Shown: one piece after another, positions 53,177 through 62,543 of the stretch
Layout of the letters: each line of letters begins with the position of its first letter
Numbering within the stretch: position 1 is the first letter of the stretch
Assembly (NCBI RefSeq): GCF_024585265.1
Contig: NZ_CP036533.1
Span: 4,287,001 to 4,351,000 of the forward strand
DNA: 64,000 nt
Source of the DNA: Bradyrhizobium sp. WBAH42
GTDB taxonomy: Bacteria > Pseudomonadota > Alphaproteobacteria > Rhizobiales > Xanthobacteraceae
Direction: 5' to 3'
Position numbers and translations under genes: made by a program
Notes under the pieces: model-generated
Seen by the model: the letters and a program-made list of their open reading frames with translations, nothing else
Told to the model about the DNA's origin: nothing
The model's database searches: none

Positions 53177-53905
53177 GTGGCCCAGGAACTCGCAGGAAAA
53201 GTCGCCGCGATCACCGGTGCCGCATCGGGCATCGGTCTCGAATGCGCCAGAACATTCGTCGCGGCGGGTGCACGGGTGGTGCTGATCGATCGTGCGGAAG
53301 AGGCGCTGAGCAGCGCCTGCGCCGAGCTGGGCGGCCAGGCGATCCCGTTGCGTGTCGACCTGACCGATCCGCAGAGCATGAAGGCCATGATGCCGCAGGT
53401 GCTGGAGCAGGTGGGCCAGCTGGACATCTTCCATGCCAACGCAGGCGCCTATGTCGGCGGCGAGGTGCTGAACGGCGACCCCGACGCCTGGGACCGCATG
53501 CTCAATCTGAACGTCAATGCGCTGTTCCGGTCTGTCCATGCGGTGCTGCCGCATATGGTCGAGTGCAAGAGCGGCGACATCATCGTCACCAGTTCGATCG
53601 CAGGTCTCGTCCCCGTGGTCTGGGAGCCGATCTATACCGCCTCTAAGCACGCCGTGCAGGCTTTCGTGCATACGCTGCGCCGCCAAGTCGCCAAACACGG
53701 CTTGCGCGTCGGCGCCGTTGCGCCCGGTCCGGTCGTGACCGCGCTGATTAAGGACTGGCCTAAGGCGAAGATCGAGGAGGAGATGGCGGCCGGCGGCTTG
53801 ATGCAGCCGGTGGAAGTCGCGCAAGCGGTGCTTTTCATGTTGACCCGTCCGAGAAACGTCACCATCCGCGACCTCGTCATTCTCCCGCAGAGCAACGATC
53901 TGTAG
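53177..53905 (+). CDS. rbtD: Short-chain dehydrogenase, ribitol 2-dehydrogenase-like
   Basis: SDR of 242 residues from GTG 53177: cofactor motif [13 protein letters not shown], the catalytic Ser in SSIAG, and YTASKHA with Tyr and Lys. An Asp after beta-2 (VLIDRAEE) points to NAD. The similarity to ribitol dehydrogenases and the D-ribulokinase-like gene next to it suggest oxidation of ribitol to D-ribulose. The symbol is a likely assignment by context, not proof. Confidence 0.82.
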   Translation: MAQELAGKVAAITGAASGIGLECARTFVAAGARVVLIDRAEEALSSACAELGGQAIPLRVDLTDPQSMKAMMPQVLEQVGQLDIFHANAGAYVGGEVLNGDPDAWDRMLNLNVNALFRSVHAVLPHMVECKSGDIIVTSSIAGLVPVVWEPIYTASKHAVQAFVHTLRRQVAKHGLRVGAVAPGPVVTALIKDWPKAKIEEEMAAGGLMQPVEVAQAVLFMLTRPRNVTIRDLVILPQSNDL

Positions 53906-53926
53906 CCTTCTCTGATCGACGTCCAA

Positions 53927-55552
53927 ATGAGCAAGCCATCTGCTAACCGCCATTTTCTCGGCATCGATGTCGGCACCGGCAGCGCACGGGCCGGCGTGTT
54001 CGATCGCTTCGGCGTGCTCCTCGCGAGTGACAGCGCCCCCATCGCACTTTGGCGGGAGGCCGGCGACGTCGTCGAGCACTCGAGCGAGGACGTCTGGCGT
54101 GCCGTGTGCCGCAGCGTGCGCAGCACGGTGGCGCAGTCCGGCATCGCGCCGAACAGCATTGCCGGCATTGGCTTCGATGCGACCTGCTCGCTGGTGGTGC
54201 TGGGCGAGGGAGGCGCGCCGCTGCCCGTCGGGCCGTCCGGCGATCCCTCCCGCAACGTCATCGTATGGATGGATCACCGCGCCGCCGATCAGGCGCGCCG
54301 GATCAACCAGACCGGCGAGAAGGTTCTCGACTATGTCGGCGGGACGATCTCACCCGAGATGGAGACGCCGAAACTGTTGTGGCTCGCCGAAAACATGCCT
54401 GACACGTTTTCCCGGGCGTGGCAGTTCATGGACTTGACCGACTTTCTCACCTGGCGTGCGACAGGCAGTCTGTCCCGCTCCATCTGTACCGTGACGTGCA
54501 AATGGACCTATCTGGGCCACGAGAACCGTTGGGACGATCAATTCTTCCGCAAGGTCGGCCTCGGCGTGCTCGCGGACGAGCAATTCCGCAGGATCGGCAC
54601 CGAGATCGTCCCCGGCGGAACGAGGCTGGCGGCGGGTCTGACGGGGGAGGCCGCGGCCGATCTCGGCCTCACCCCGGGTACGGCGGTCGCTGCCGGCCTC
54701 ATCGACGCGCATGCCGGCGGCGTCGGTACCGTGGGCGCGCGCGGCACCGCGGGCACGGTGCTGACGCGCATGGCCTATGTGTTCGGAACGTCTGCATGTA
54801 CCATGACGACCACACCGAATCCATCCTTCGTCCCCGGCGTGTGGGGACCCTATTTCTCCGCTATGGTACCCGGCCTTTGGCTCAATGAAGGCGGGCAGTC
54901 GGCCGCCGGCGCTGCCGTCGAGCATCTGTTGCAGATGCATCCGCACTCCACGCAAGCGACAGAGGCTGCACGCCAGAAGCAGCAGACGCTCGCCGATTGG
55001 CTTGCCTCGGAAACCGAATCTCGCGGCGGTGCCGGAGTGATCCCGCAATTGGTCGGCGAGGTTCATGTCGTCCCCGAATTCCTCGGCAATCGCGCGCCCT
55101 TCGCCGATCCTGACGCGCGTGCGCTGATTGCCGGGCTCGATATGCGCTCGGATGTGGAGAGCCTGCTGGCGCTCTATCTTGCCGGGCTGTGCGGTCTCGG
55201 CTGCGGGGCGAGGCAGATCGTTCGCGCCCAGCAGGACAGGGGCATTGCTGTCGACACGATCGTGGTCAGCGGTGGTGCCGCTAAGATTCCCCTCGTGCGG
55301 CAAGTCCTCGCCGATATGACGGGCCTGACGGTCGCTGCGTCGGCATCCCCCGAGGCCGTCCTGCTCGGATCCGCGATGCTTGGATCGGTCGCCTCCGGCG
55401 ACCATGCTAATCTCGGCGAAGCGATGCAGGCAATGTCGGTCTTGGGAGACATCTCTCGGCCCCTAGCCCCTCTCGCAGGCTGGGCCGAGCGGCGCTTTGG
55501 AGCCTTCGAAGCCCTGCAGAAGGTGGGCCGGGCAATTCGAAGCGCTTCGTAG
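53927..55552 (+). CDS. FGGY-family kinase, D-ribulokinase-like
   Basis: Sugar kinase of 541 residues with the FGGY fold: FLGIDVGTGSARAGVFD at the N-terminus, IGFDATCSLVVL and WMDHRAADQARRIN, which are characteristic of the ribulokinase/YpCarbK group, TCKWTYLGHE, and phosphate-loop VVSGGAAKIPLV near the C-terminus. It would phosphorylate D-ribulose to D-ribulose 5-phosphate, feeding the pentose phosphate pathway. Last gene of the pentitol operon. Confidence 0.88.
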   Translation: MSKPSANRHFLGIDVGTGSARAGVFDRFGVLLASDSAPIALWREAGDVVEHSSEDVWRAVCRSVRSTVAQSGIAPNSIAGIGFDATCSLVVLGEGGAPLPVGPSGDPSRNVIVWMDHRAADQARRINQTGEKVLDYVGGTISPEMETPKLLWLAENMPDTFSRAWQFMDLTDFLTWRATGSLSRSICTVTCKWTYLGHENRWDDQFFRKVGLGVLADEQFRRIGTEIVPGGTRLAAGLTGEAAADLGLTPGTAVAAGLIDAHAGGVGTVGARGTAGTVLTRMAYVFGTSACTMTTTPNPSFVPGVWGPYFSAMVPGLWLNEGGQSAAGAAVEHLLQMHPHSTQATEAARQKQQTLADWLASETESRGGAGVIPQLVGEVHVVPEFLGNRAPFADPDARALIAGLDMRSDVESLLALYLAGLCGLGCGARQIVRAQQDRGIAVDTIVVSGGAAKIPLVRQVLADMTGLTVAASASPEAVLLGSAMLGSVASGDHANLGEAMQAMSVLGDISRPLAPLAGWAERRFGAFEALQKVGRAIRSAS

Positions 55553-55614
55553 CCCCTTTGTCGACCGATCCGGGCGCCCCTAGGCGCGGTCTGCCTCCGA
55601 CGCCGGCACGACCC

Positions 55615-55668
<54 letters not shown>

Positions 55669-55692
55669 TCGACCCTCTTTCATCATCTCGAC

Positions 55693-55720
55693 ACATATGT
55701 CATGATATAAATACAAATGT
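55693..55720 (+). promoter_or_regulatory. Candidate SorC operator pair at the Ugp-like promoter
   Basis: ACATATGT (55693-55700) and ACAAATGT (55713-55720) start exactly 20 bp apart, two helical turns, ending 38 bp before the receptor start. The same pair in inverted order lies at 62477-62504. Confidence 0.6.
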
Positions 55721-55758
55721 ATAGGCCGAGCATTTTGTCCGGCTAGGGAGGGCTGCCT

Positions 55759-57090
55759 ATGGGTAGAAAAGTCGCATTCATTGCGGCCTTGTTCGGCGCG
55801 TTGGCCTTGGTTGGTCCGGCGCAGGCGCGGGTCGAGGTCCAGTGGTGGCACGCCATGAGCGGCGTCCTTGGCGACCGGCTCAATGAGCTGGTCGAGAAGT
55901 TCAACACGTCGCAAGACAAGTACACGGTTGTCGCGATCGCAAAGGGGAATTATGACGAGGTGACCAACGGGGTGATTGCCGCCTATCGCGCCAAGCGGCC
56001 GCCGGAGATGGTGCAGATCGCAGAGCGCGGTTACATGACGATGTTGCTTTCAGGAGCCATTGTCCCCGTGCAAGACCTGGTGGAGCAGAAGGGTTACAAG
56101 ATCGACTTCTCGGACTTCATCAAACCCGTGGCAAGCTTCTGGAGCTACAAGGGCCGGATGTCGGCGATGCCCTTCAACTCGTCGACGCCGATTTTCTGGT
56201 ACAACAAGGATCACTTCCAGAAGGCCGGCTTCGACAATCCGGCCGACACCTGGCAGGAGTTGGAGAAGCAGCTCTACGCCATCAAATCCAAGGGGATCAG
56301 CGAGTGCGGCACGGTGCTGCCCGGCGATTTCTACTGGAGTCTCCTCGAGAACTACAGCGCCATCAACAATCAGCCCTACGGCACGCTCGCGAACGGCTTC
56401 GACGGGCTCGGCACCGAGTTCGTCTACAACAAGACGAAGGTGGTGTCGCAAGTCGCGCGGCTCAAGAAATGGCTCGACGACGGCGTGATGCAAATCGCAG
56501 GCCAGGGCTTCAGTCCCGAGCAATTGTTCACGTCGGGCCGGTGTTCGACCTTCGTCAACTCGACCGCATCGCACGGCAACATCGAGCGCAATGCAACCAT
56601 CAACTGGAGCGCCACCTTCCTGCCGCACGAGAGCGACATCGATCCGCCTCTCAACAGCACCATCGGGGGTGGGGCGATCTGGGTCATGAAGGGACACACG
56701 CCGGAACGATACGACGCCGTCGCAGCCTTTCTGGACTTCGTCGCGCAGCCGGAAACCCAGATGTGGTGGCATGGCGCGACCGGCTATGTTCCCGCCACCA
56801 ACCGTGCCTATGCGCTCGCGCGGGAGAGAGGTTACTACAAGGATCATCCGACGAGGGAAATCGCGGTGCTGCAGCTCTCTCGCGGCACGCCGAACGAGAA
56901 CTCGCGTGGATTCCGCTTCGGCAACTTCGTGCAGACGATGCTGGCCCAGCGCCAGGAGGTAGAGGCCGTGTTCGCCGGCCAGAAGCAGCCGCAGCAGGCC
57001 ATGGATGATGCAGTCAAGCGGGGTAACGAGATCCTGCGGCAGTTCGAAAAGCTCAATGCCGGAAAGACTCCGGAAACCGAGCGTCCATGA
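55759..57090 (+). CDS. ugpB: Ugp-like ABC transporter substrate-binding protein
   Basis: Periplasmic receptor of 443 residues: signal peptide (IAALFGALALVGPAQA), then WWHAMSGVLGDRLNELVEKF, the UgpB hallmark region, and NSSTPIFWYNKDHFQKAGFD. UgpB binds glycerol 3-phosphate and glycerophosphodiesters; a phosphodiesterase gene follows in the operon. Overlaps the permease gene by 4 nt. GGGAGGGCTG lies ahead of the ATG. Confidence 0.9.
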   Translation: MGRKVAFIAALFGALALVGPAQARVEVQWWHAMSGVLGDRLNELVEKFNTSQDKYTVVAIAKGNYDEVTNGVIAAYRAKRPPEMVQIAERGYMTMLLSGAIVPVQDLVEQKGYKIDFSDFIKPVASFWSYKGRMSAMPFNSSTPIFWYNKDHFQKAGFDNPADTWQELEKQLYAIKSKGISECGTVLPGDFYWSLLENYSAINNQPYGTLANGFDGLGTEFVYNKTKVVSQVARLKKWLDDGVMQIAGQGFSPEQLFTSGRCSTFVNSTASHGNIERNATINWSATFLPHESDIDPPLNSTIGGGAIWVMKGHTPERYDAVAAFLDFVAQPETQMWWHGATGYVPATNRAYALARERGYYKDHPTREIAVLQLSRGTPNENSRGFRFGNFVQTMLAQRQEVEAVFAGQKQPQQAMDDAVKRGNEILRQFEKLNAGKTPETERP

Positions 57091-58124
57091 CGTTGCGCCT
57101 GTCGATCCCGTGGCGTGATGCGCGCACACCCGTGCTTTTGCGAAGGCACGGGGGCGGCGGGTCCAAGGCAGTGCCAGCGGCAGCCGCCGGTGGCTCGCGC
57201 GTGTCGGCAAAGACGCGGCGGCGTGAGGAGGCCGGACTGAAGCGAGCCAATTTCGGCGACGGTCCCGGCTTGCCGACGCTGCTGTTGCTGCCGCAATTGC
57301 TGATCCTGCTGTTCTTCTTCTTCATTCCGTCGCTGCGGGCGCTGATGCAATCCGTCCTGCTCAGCGATCCCTTCGGGACCAATGTCCAGTTCGTCTGGTT
57401 CGACAATTTCAAGACGCTGCTCGCGAGCAGCGACTACCGTCAGTCGATCGCGGTGACGTTCTGGTTCACGGCGGCGCAGAACGTGCTCACATTGGGCAGC
57501 GCGCTCGTGCTGGCATTTGCCACCGACAGGATCGTGCGCGGCCGTTCGGCCTATCGCACGATCATCCTGCTGCCTTATGCCATCGCGCCCGCGATCGCGG
57601 GCATCCTGTGGGCCTTCCTGTTCAATCCTGCGGTCGGCCCGCTGGCGCAGGTGCTGCACAGTTTCGGCATTGCATGGGATCCCAACCTCAATCCAACCGA
57701 TGCGCTGCTCCTGGTGACGCTGGCCGCGTCATGGAAGCACATCTGCTACGACTATATCTTCCTGGTCGTGGGCTTGCTCGCAGTGCCGGTGTCGCTGATG
57801 GAGGCTGCCGCCGTGGATGGCGCGGGACCGATCCGTCGCTTCGTCTCGATCGCGCTGCCGATGCTCGGGCCCACCATCTTCTTCCTCACGGTGATGAACT
57901 TCATCTATGGCTTCTTCGAAACTTTTGCCATCATCGATGCCGTGACAAAAGGCGGCCCCGCCGGTGCGACCAACATTCTGGTCTACAAAGTCTTCGTCGA
58001 CGGCTTCGTCAATCTCGACCTCGGCTCTTCCGCGGCGCAGTCGGTTCTCTTGATGAGCTTTGCCCTGATCTGCACGCTGCTACAATTCCGCTACTTCGAC
58101 CGCAAGGTCAATTACGGAGTCTAG
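57087..58124 (+). CDS. ugpA: Ugp-like ABC permease (UgpA-like)
   Basis: Permease of 345 residues with six helices from LPTLLLLPQLLILLFFFFIP onwards and the EAA loop EAAAVDGAGPIRRFVSIALP. The first 50-60 residues are an unusual basic, Gly/Ala-rich extension whose DNA contains a 7-bp hairpin (57129-57152). A GAGGAGG site followed by CTG at 57238 would give a normal-sized protein, so the extension may not be translated. Confidence 0.9.
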   Translation: MTLRLSIPWRDARTPVLLRRHGGGGSKAVPAAAAGGSRVSAKTRRREEAGLKRANFGDGPGLPTLLLLPQLLILLFFFFIPSLRALMQSVLLSDPFGTNVQFVWFDNFKTLLASSDYRQSIAVTFWFTAAQNVLTLGSALVLAFATDRIVRGRSAYRTIILLPYAIAPAIAGILWAFLFNPAVGPLAQVLHSFGIAWDPNLNPTDALLLVTLAASWKHICYDYIFLVVGLLAVPVSLMEAAAVDGAGPIRRFVSIALPMLGPTIFFLTVMNFIYGFFETFAIIDAVTKGGPAGATNILVYKVFVDGFVNLDLGSSAAQSVLLMSFALICTLLQFRYFDRKVNYGV

Positions 58125-58128
58125 CCGC

Positions 58129-59049
58129 ATGGTGGAACGCTCACCGGTCCTCAACATGATCTGCCATGCGATCCTGATCGCCGGCGCGCTGATAGTTTGC
58201 GTGCCGCTGTATTTCGCATTCGTGGCCGGCTCGCTCACGGTGGCCGAGGTGCAGAAGGTGCCGCTGCCATGGCTGCCGGGGGGGCGGTTCTTCGACAATC
58301 TGCAGCTGGCCTGGAACAAGGGCAATTTCAGCCGCACCTTCGCCAATTCGATTATCGTGGCGCTCGGCATCACGGCCGGCAAGATTGCAGTATCGCTGCT
58401 CTCCGCCTTTGCCATCACCTACTTCCGGTTTCGCTACAGGATGCTCGCATTCTGGCTCATCTTCATGTCGCTGATGCTGCCGATCGAGGTCCGGATCGTG
58501 CCGACCTTCGAAGCTGTGGCAAATGCTGCGCTGCCGCTGCAATGGATCTTGGACACGCTGCATGTCACCGATCTCTGGCTCTGGATCAGCGGGCACGAGG
58601 TCCTGATCGCGCTGGAGTGGAACATGGTCAACACCTATCCTGGGCTGATCCTGCCGCTGATCGCCTCGGCCACTGCCACGTTCCTTTTTCGCCAGTTCTT
58701 CCTGACGATCCCGGAGGAGCTGTGCGAGGCGGCGAGGCTGGACGGCGCCTCGCCGTTGCACTTCTTCTGGAGCATCCTGCTGCCGCTGTCCGTTCCGAAC
58801 ATGGTGGCGCTCGCCATTATCCTGTTCCTGTTCGGCTGGAATCAGTATCTTTGGCCATTGCTGTTCACGACCGACAAGGACATGGCAACGGCGGTCATTG
58901 CGTTGAAGGGTCTGATCCCCCGCTCCGACAGCGAGCCCGCCTGGAACGTCGCCATGAGCGGTGCGCTGCTCACGATGCTGCCGCCGGTGTTGGTCGTCCT
59001 GCTGTTGCAGCGCTGGTTCATCAAGGGTCTTGTCGACAGCAGCAAATAG
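58129..59049 (+). CDS. ugpE: Ugp-like ABC permease (UgpE-like)
   Basis: Second permease, 306 residues, six helices, with EAARLDGASPLHFFWSILLP as the ATPase-contact loop. It follows ugpA by 4 bp. No ATPase (UgpC) gene follows. Confidence 0.92.
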   Translation: MVERSPVLNMICHAILIAGALIVCVPLYFAFVAGSLTVAEVQKVPLPWLPGGRFFDNLQLAWNKGNFSRTFANSIIVALGITAGKIAVSLLSAFAITYFRFRYRMLAFWLIFMSLMLPIEVRIVPTFEAVANAALPLQWILDTLHVTDLWLWISGHEVLIALEWNMVNTYPGLILPLIASATATFLFRQFFLTIPEELCEAARLDGASPLHFFWSILLPLSVPNMVALAIILFLFGWNQYLWPLLFTTDKDMATAVIALKGLIPRSDSEPAWNVAMSGALLTMLPPVLVVLLLQRWFIKGLVDSSK

Positions 59050-59058
59050 GGGCTGATC

Positions 59059-59820
59059 ATGGTTTTCATCGCCGGGCATCGGGGCGGACGCAATCTTTGG
59101 CGGGAGAACAGCCTGACGGGCTTCCGCAACCTGTGCAAGGAGAGCGTCGATGCGGTCGAGTTCGATGTCCATCAGAGCACGGACGGCGGTGTCGTTGTGA
59201 TCCATGATCCGCTGCTCGACCGCACCACATTCGAGAGGGGGCCGGTGGGCGAGCGCAGTCTGCGACAACTGACGGCAATGCGTCTTCGCGATGCGGACGA
59301 TGAGTGCATTCCGACCCTGGATGAGGTGCTCGATGTATTCAGCGAAACCACACTCGAGCTCCACATCGAGATCAAAACGGATGCGCTTGGCAAGGCCTAT
59401 TCGGGCCTCGAGGCGCGGCTGATCGAGCAGATCAAGCGGCGGGGCCTAGAGCGGCGTGCGGTCATCACCTGCTTCGTGCCCAGCGTGATCGAGACCGTGC
59501 GGCGGCTGTGGCCGGAGGCGCGCGTGCTCGTTTCGCTCGACCGTCGTTCGGCAGAGATGATGGGCGGAATCGAGCCCGCGTTGGCTCAGTTGGCCGTCAT
59601 TCCGCGCTGCATCGTCGCGGTCGAAAAATCGCTTCTGGGGCTCGCGTTGCCGCTTGCCCTCAAACTGCTCGGCTCGGAGCGTCTCGGTGCATGGGTGACC
59701 AACGAGCCGGAGGATATCGCTTACTGGCTTGCCCAACCGGTGCGGCAGATCACGACCGATCGGCCGGACCTCGCCGTGAGCATTCGCCGCCAGCTCGAAA
59801 CGATGCCGGAGCGCCCATGA
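59059..59820 (+). CDS. ugpQ: Glycerophosphodiester phosphodiesterase
   Basis: Cytoplasmic GDPD of 253 residues: GHRGGRNLWRENSLTGF, VEFDVHQSTDGGVVVIHDP and LHIEIKTD hold the catalytic His, Glu and Asp residues. It hydrolyses glycerophosphodiesters to glycerol 3-phosphate and an alcohol, fitting the Ugp-like importer upstream. Its stop overlaps the PhoD start (ATGA). Confidence 0.92.
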   Translation: MVFIAGHRGGRNLWRENSLTGFRNLCKESVDAVEFDVHQSTDGGVVVIHDPLLDRTTFERGPVGERSLRQLTAMRLRDADDECIPTLDEVLDVFSETTLELHIEIKTDALGKAYSGLEARLIEQIKRRGLERRAVITCFVPSVIETVRRLWPEARVLVSLDRRSAEMMGGIEPALAQLAVIPRCIVAVEKSLLGLALPLALKLLGSERLGAWVTNEPEDIAYWLAQPVRQITTDRPDLAVSIRRQLETMPERP

Positions 59821-61346
59821 TTCCTCGCCGTCGGTTTCTCGTGGGATCGCTGGCGAGCGCTGCGCTCGCCGCGCCCTCCGGGTTCGTGCGAGGAGCGCCG
59901 GTGTCGTTCAGCGCAGATCCTTTCACGCTCGGCATTGCCTCAGGATGCCCGCGCGAGGATCGCGTCATCCTGTGGACCCGCCTTGCGCCGCAACCACTCG
60001 ACGGCGGTGGCATGAAGGATGCACCGGTCGAGGTTGAATGGCAGGCTGCGGAGGATGAGGCCTTCTCACGAATCGCCTCCCACGGCGTCGTGCGGACGAC
60101 CACGGAGCTTGCGCATTCCGTGCATGCCGAGGCGACTGGGTTGCTGCCGGACCGCGTCTATTGGTACCGCTTCCGCGCCGGTCCGGCGCTCAGCCCCGTC
60201 GGACGCACGCGCACCGCACCGGCCGGGTCGGCACGGCCTTTCCGTTTTGCTTTCGCATCCTGCCAGCAATACGAGCAGGGCTATTTCACCGCCTACCGCG
60301 ACATGGCCGCGCGTGATCTCGACCTCGTCGTGCATCTCGGTGACTACATCTATGAGAAATCCTGGGGATCGCGCCACGTCCGCCAGCACGGCGTCGGAAT
60401 TCCGACGACGCTCGAGGAATTCCGCAACCGCTACGCGCTCTACAAGACCGATCCCGATCTGCAGGCGGCGCACGCCGCTTTTCCCTGGCTTTCGGTCTGG
60501 GACGACCATGAGGTGATGGATGATTATGCCAATGATCGCTCCTACACCATTCGCGATTCCGCCCAGTTCTTGAAGATCCGCGCGGCAGCCTATCAGGCCT
60601 ATTACGAGCACATGCCGCTGCCGCCCTCGGCGCGCCCACGCGGCGCGGATGCCACGATCTACGCGCACTACCGCTTCGGCGACATGCTCGACGTCCTGCT
60701 GCTCGACGACCGGCAATATCGCTCGGCATCGGCCTGCGTCGGAAGCGGGCGTCCGACCTGGGTCGCTGGATGTGCAGGCCGGTCGGACGAAGTCCGGACC
60801 ATGCTTGGCGAACAACAGGAGCAATGGCTCGATGCGCGTCTGCGCGACTGTCGCGGGCTCTGGACGATCATCGCGCAGCAGACGTTGATGGCGCAAAACA
60901 AGCGGGAAGGGGATGACGGCGCGCATTTCTGGATGGACGGCTGGGACGGCTATCCCAACGCCCGCCGCCGGCTCCTTGATTCGCTCGTGGCACACCGCCG
61001 GCGCAATCCGATCGTGATCGGCGGCGACCGTCACGCCTTCTTTACCGCCGATCTGAAACATGACTTCGCCCGCCCGGATCGCCCGACCATTGCGACCGAG
61101 TTCGTCGGCACGTCGATCACCTCGGACGGACCGAGCGAAGCCAGCGTGCGCAAGGCATTGGCGGAGAATCCGCATCTGCTCTATGCGCGCGGCGACAAGC
61201 GCGGCTATGCGACCATCGAACTCGACGTTCGGCATTGCACCGTGGGATTCGAGGCGCTCAACGACGTCAAGGATGCCGGAAGCGCGGTGCGCCGGCTGAC
61301 GAGCTTCGTGGTCGAGGAAGGCGTGCCAGGCGCGAAAGCCGCATGA
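59817..61346 (+). CDS. phoD: PhoD-family alkaline phosphatase/phosphodiesterase
   Basis: Exported phosphatase of 509 residues starting MIPRRRFLVGSLASAALAAP, a twin-arginine signal. PhoD metal motifs are visible: FASCQQYEQGYFTAYRDMA, VVHLGDYIYE, SVWDDHEVMDDYAND, and GGDRHAFF. It releases phosphate from phosphodiesters and monoesters in the periplasm. Encoded directly after ugpQ, so both act on the same phosphorus source. Confidence 0.92.
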   Translation: MIPRRRFLVGSLASAALAAPSGFVRGAPVSFSADPFTLGIASGCPREDRVILWTRLAPQPLDGGGMKDAPVEVEWQAAEDEAFSRIASHGVVRTTTELAHSVHAEATGLLPDRVYWYRFRAGPALSPVGRTRTAPAGSARPFRFAFASCQQYEQGYFTAYRDMAARDLDLVVHLGDYIYEKSWGSRHVRQHGVGIPTTLEEFRNRYALYKTDPDLQAAHAAFPWLSVWDDHEVMDDYANDRSYTIRDSAQFLKIRAAAYQAYYEHMPLPPSARPRGADATIYAHYRFGDMLDVLLLDDRQYRSASACVGSGRPTWVAGCAGRSDEVRTMLGEQQEQWLDARLRDCRGLWTIIAQQTLMAQNKREGDDGAHFWMDGWDGYPNARRRLLDSLVAHRRRNPIVIGGDRHAFFTADLKHDFARPDRPTIATEFVGTSITSDGPSEASVRKALAENPHLLYARGDKRGYATIELDVRHCTVGFEALNDVKDAGSAVRRLTSFVVEEGVPGAKAA

Positions 61347-61443
61347 CGAGATCCGGACGGCACAGATTTGACGACCAACGAAAGATCGCCTCAAATGCTC
61401 CGACGTCTGACTGTGCCTTGAGACCGCTGCGGGGGGCTGCGCC

Positions 61444-62391
61444 GTGACTGACCAGACCATTCTGCGGGTCGCCTGGCTCTACTACATGGAGAACCTGACT
61501 CAGGCCGAGATCGGCGAGCGGCTGGGGCTGACCCGCGCCCGCGTCAACCGCATGCTGTCGGATGCCCGCCAGACCGGCATCGTCAACATCCGCCTCAACT
61601 CCACCTTTGCGAGCTGCACAGAGCTGGAGCATCGATTGCGCCGGGAATGCGGGCTTGAGGACGCCGTCGTCATTCCGAGCCCGGAAAATCCCGAGCAGGT
61701 CGGCAGCCTGATCGGGATGGCGGCGGGAGCCTATTTGTCGAAATTCCTCGAACAGAAGCGGCCGCGCATCATCGGAATCGGCTGGGGCGCGACCTTGCGC
61801 GAGACCATCCGTTACGTCACACCGGCGGACTATCCGGAATTGTCCATCGTCTCCATGATGGGCGGCCTGTCGCGCGGCCTTGAGCTCAACACCTTCGAGA
61901 TTGCCGGTGAGCTCGCGCACCGGCTGCACGCCCAGTGCAGCTATCTGGCCGCGCCGATCTTTGTCAGCAGCCGGCGCTCGCGCGACACGTTTCTGACTCA
62001 GGAGGTCTATCAGGAGGTGCTGGACAGCGTCGAGAAGATCGATCTAGCGCTGTTGAGCATGGGAGATCTGACCCCGCGCTCGCTGCTGATGCGGCATGGG
62101 TTGCCGCCGGACGTCCGCGCCGAGCACCTACGGGCGGCAGGCGCCGTTGGCGACGTCCTGGCGCAGTTTCTCGACAAAGCCGGCCGGCCCATCGATCATA
62201 ATATCAACAGCCGAGCCATTGCGCTGCCGCTCGAGAAGCTGGCGCGCGTACCGACGTCCATGCTGATCGCCGGGGGACTCAACAAGGCGCCGATCATCGC
62301 CGCGGTGCTGCGCGGCCGGATCGGCAAGGTGCTGATGACGGACGAGAACACCGCCGTCGCCGCCCTGAAACTGATCGACAAGCAGAAATAG
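61444..62391 (+). CDS. SorC/DeoR-type sugar-binding transcriptional regulator
   Basis: Regulator of 315 residues from GTG 61444. An N-terminal HTH (LTQAEIGERLGLTRARVNRM) precedes the SorC-family effector domain (IGIGWGATLRETIRYV; LIAGGLNKAPIIAAVLRG) that senses phosphorylated sugars and forms tetramers. It sits between the phosphatase and dehydrogenase genes whose promoters carry the shared ACATATGT-type pairs, making it the natural candidate to bind them. Confidence 0.92.
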   Translation: MTDQTILRVAWLYYMENLTQAEIGERLGLTRARVNRMLSDARQTGIVNIRLNSTFASCTELEHRLRRECGLEDAVVIPSPENPEQVGSLIGMAAGAYLSKFLEQKRPRIIGIGWGATLRETIRYVTPADYPELSIVSMMGGLSRGLELNTFEIAGELAHRLHAQCSYLAAPIFVSSRRSRDTFLTQEVYQEVLDSVEKIDLALLSMGDLTPRSLLMRHGLPPDVRAEHLRAAGAVGDVLAQFLDKAGRPIDHNINSRAIALPLEKLARVPTSMLIAGGLNKAPIIAAVLRGRIGKVLMTDENTAVAALKLIDKQK

Positions 62392-62476
62392 CCCGATTTC
62401 CTCTGCAGAGAAGGGGATCCGCGCCTTCGAAACCGAGCGCGCGATAGCCGGCGTGTGCGCTGAAAGGCGTGCAAAA

Positions 62477-62504
62477 GCATTTGTCACCTCGTCATTACAT
62501 ATGT
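62477..62504 (+). promoter_or_regulatory. Candidate SorC operator pair and promoter of the dehydrogenase
   Basis: GCATTTGT (62477-62484, complement ACAAATGC) and ACATATGT (62497-62504, inside the perfect palindrome TTACATATGTAA) start 20 bp apart. They coincide with a good promoter: TTGTCA (62481-62486), 17 bp, TAACAT (62504-62509). The pair ends 39 bp before ATG 62544, nearly the same as at 55693-55720. Confidence 0.6.
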
Positions 62505-62543
62505 AACATACCGGAGACAATTGCTCAGAAGGATGGCGTCGAC

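Noticed and set aside
58141..59364. 407-residue minus-strand frame
   Set aside because: Shadow of the UgpE and UgpQ genes; strongly charged, no family pattern.
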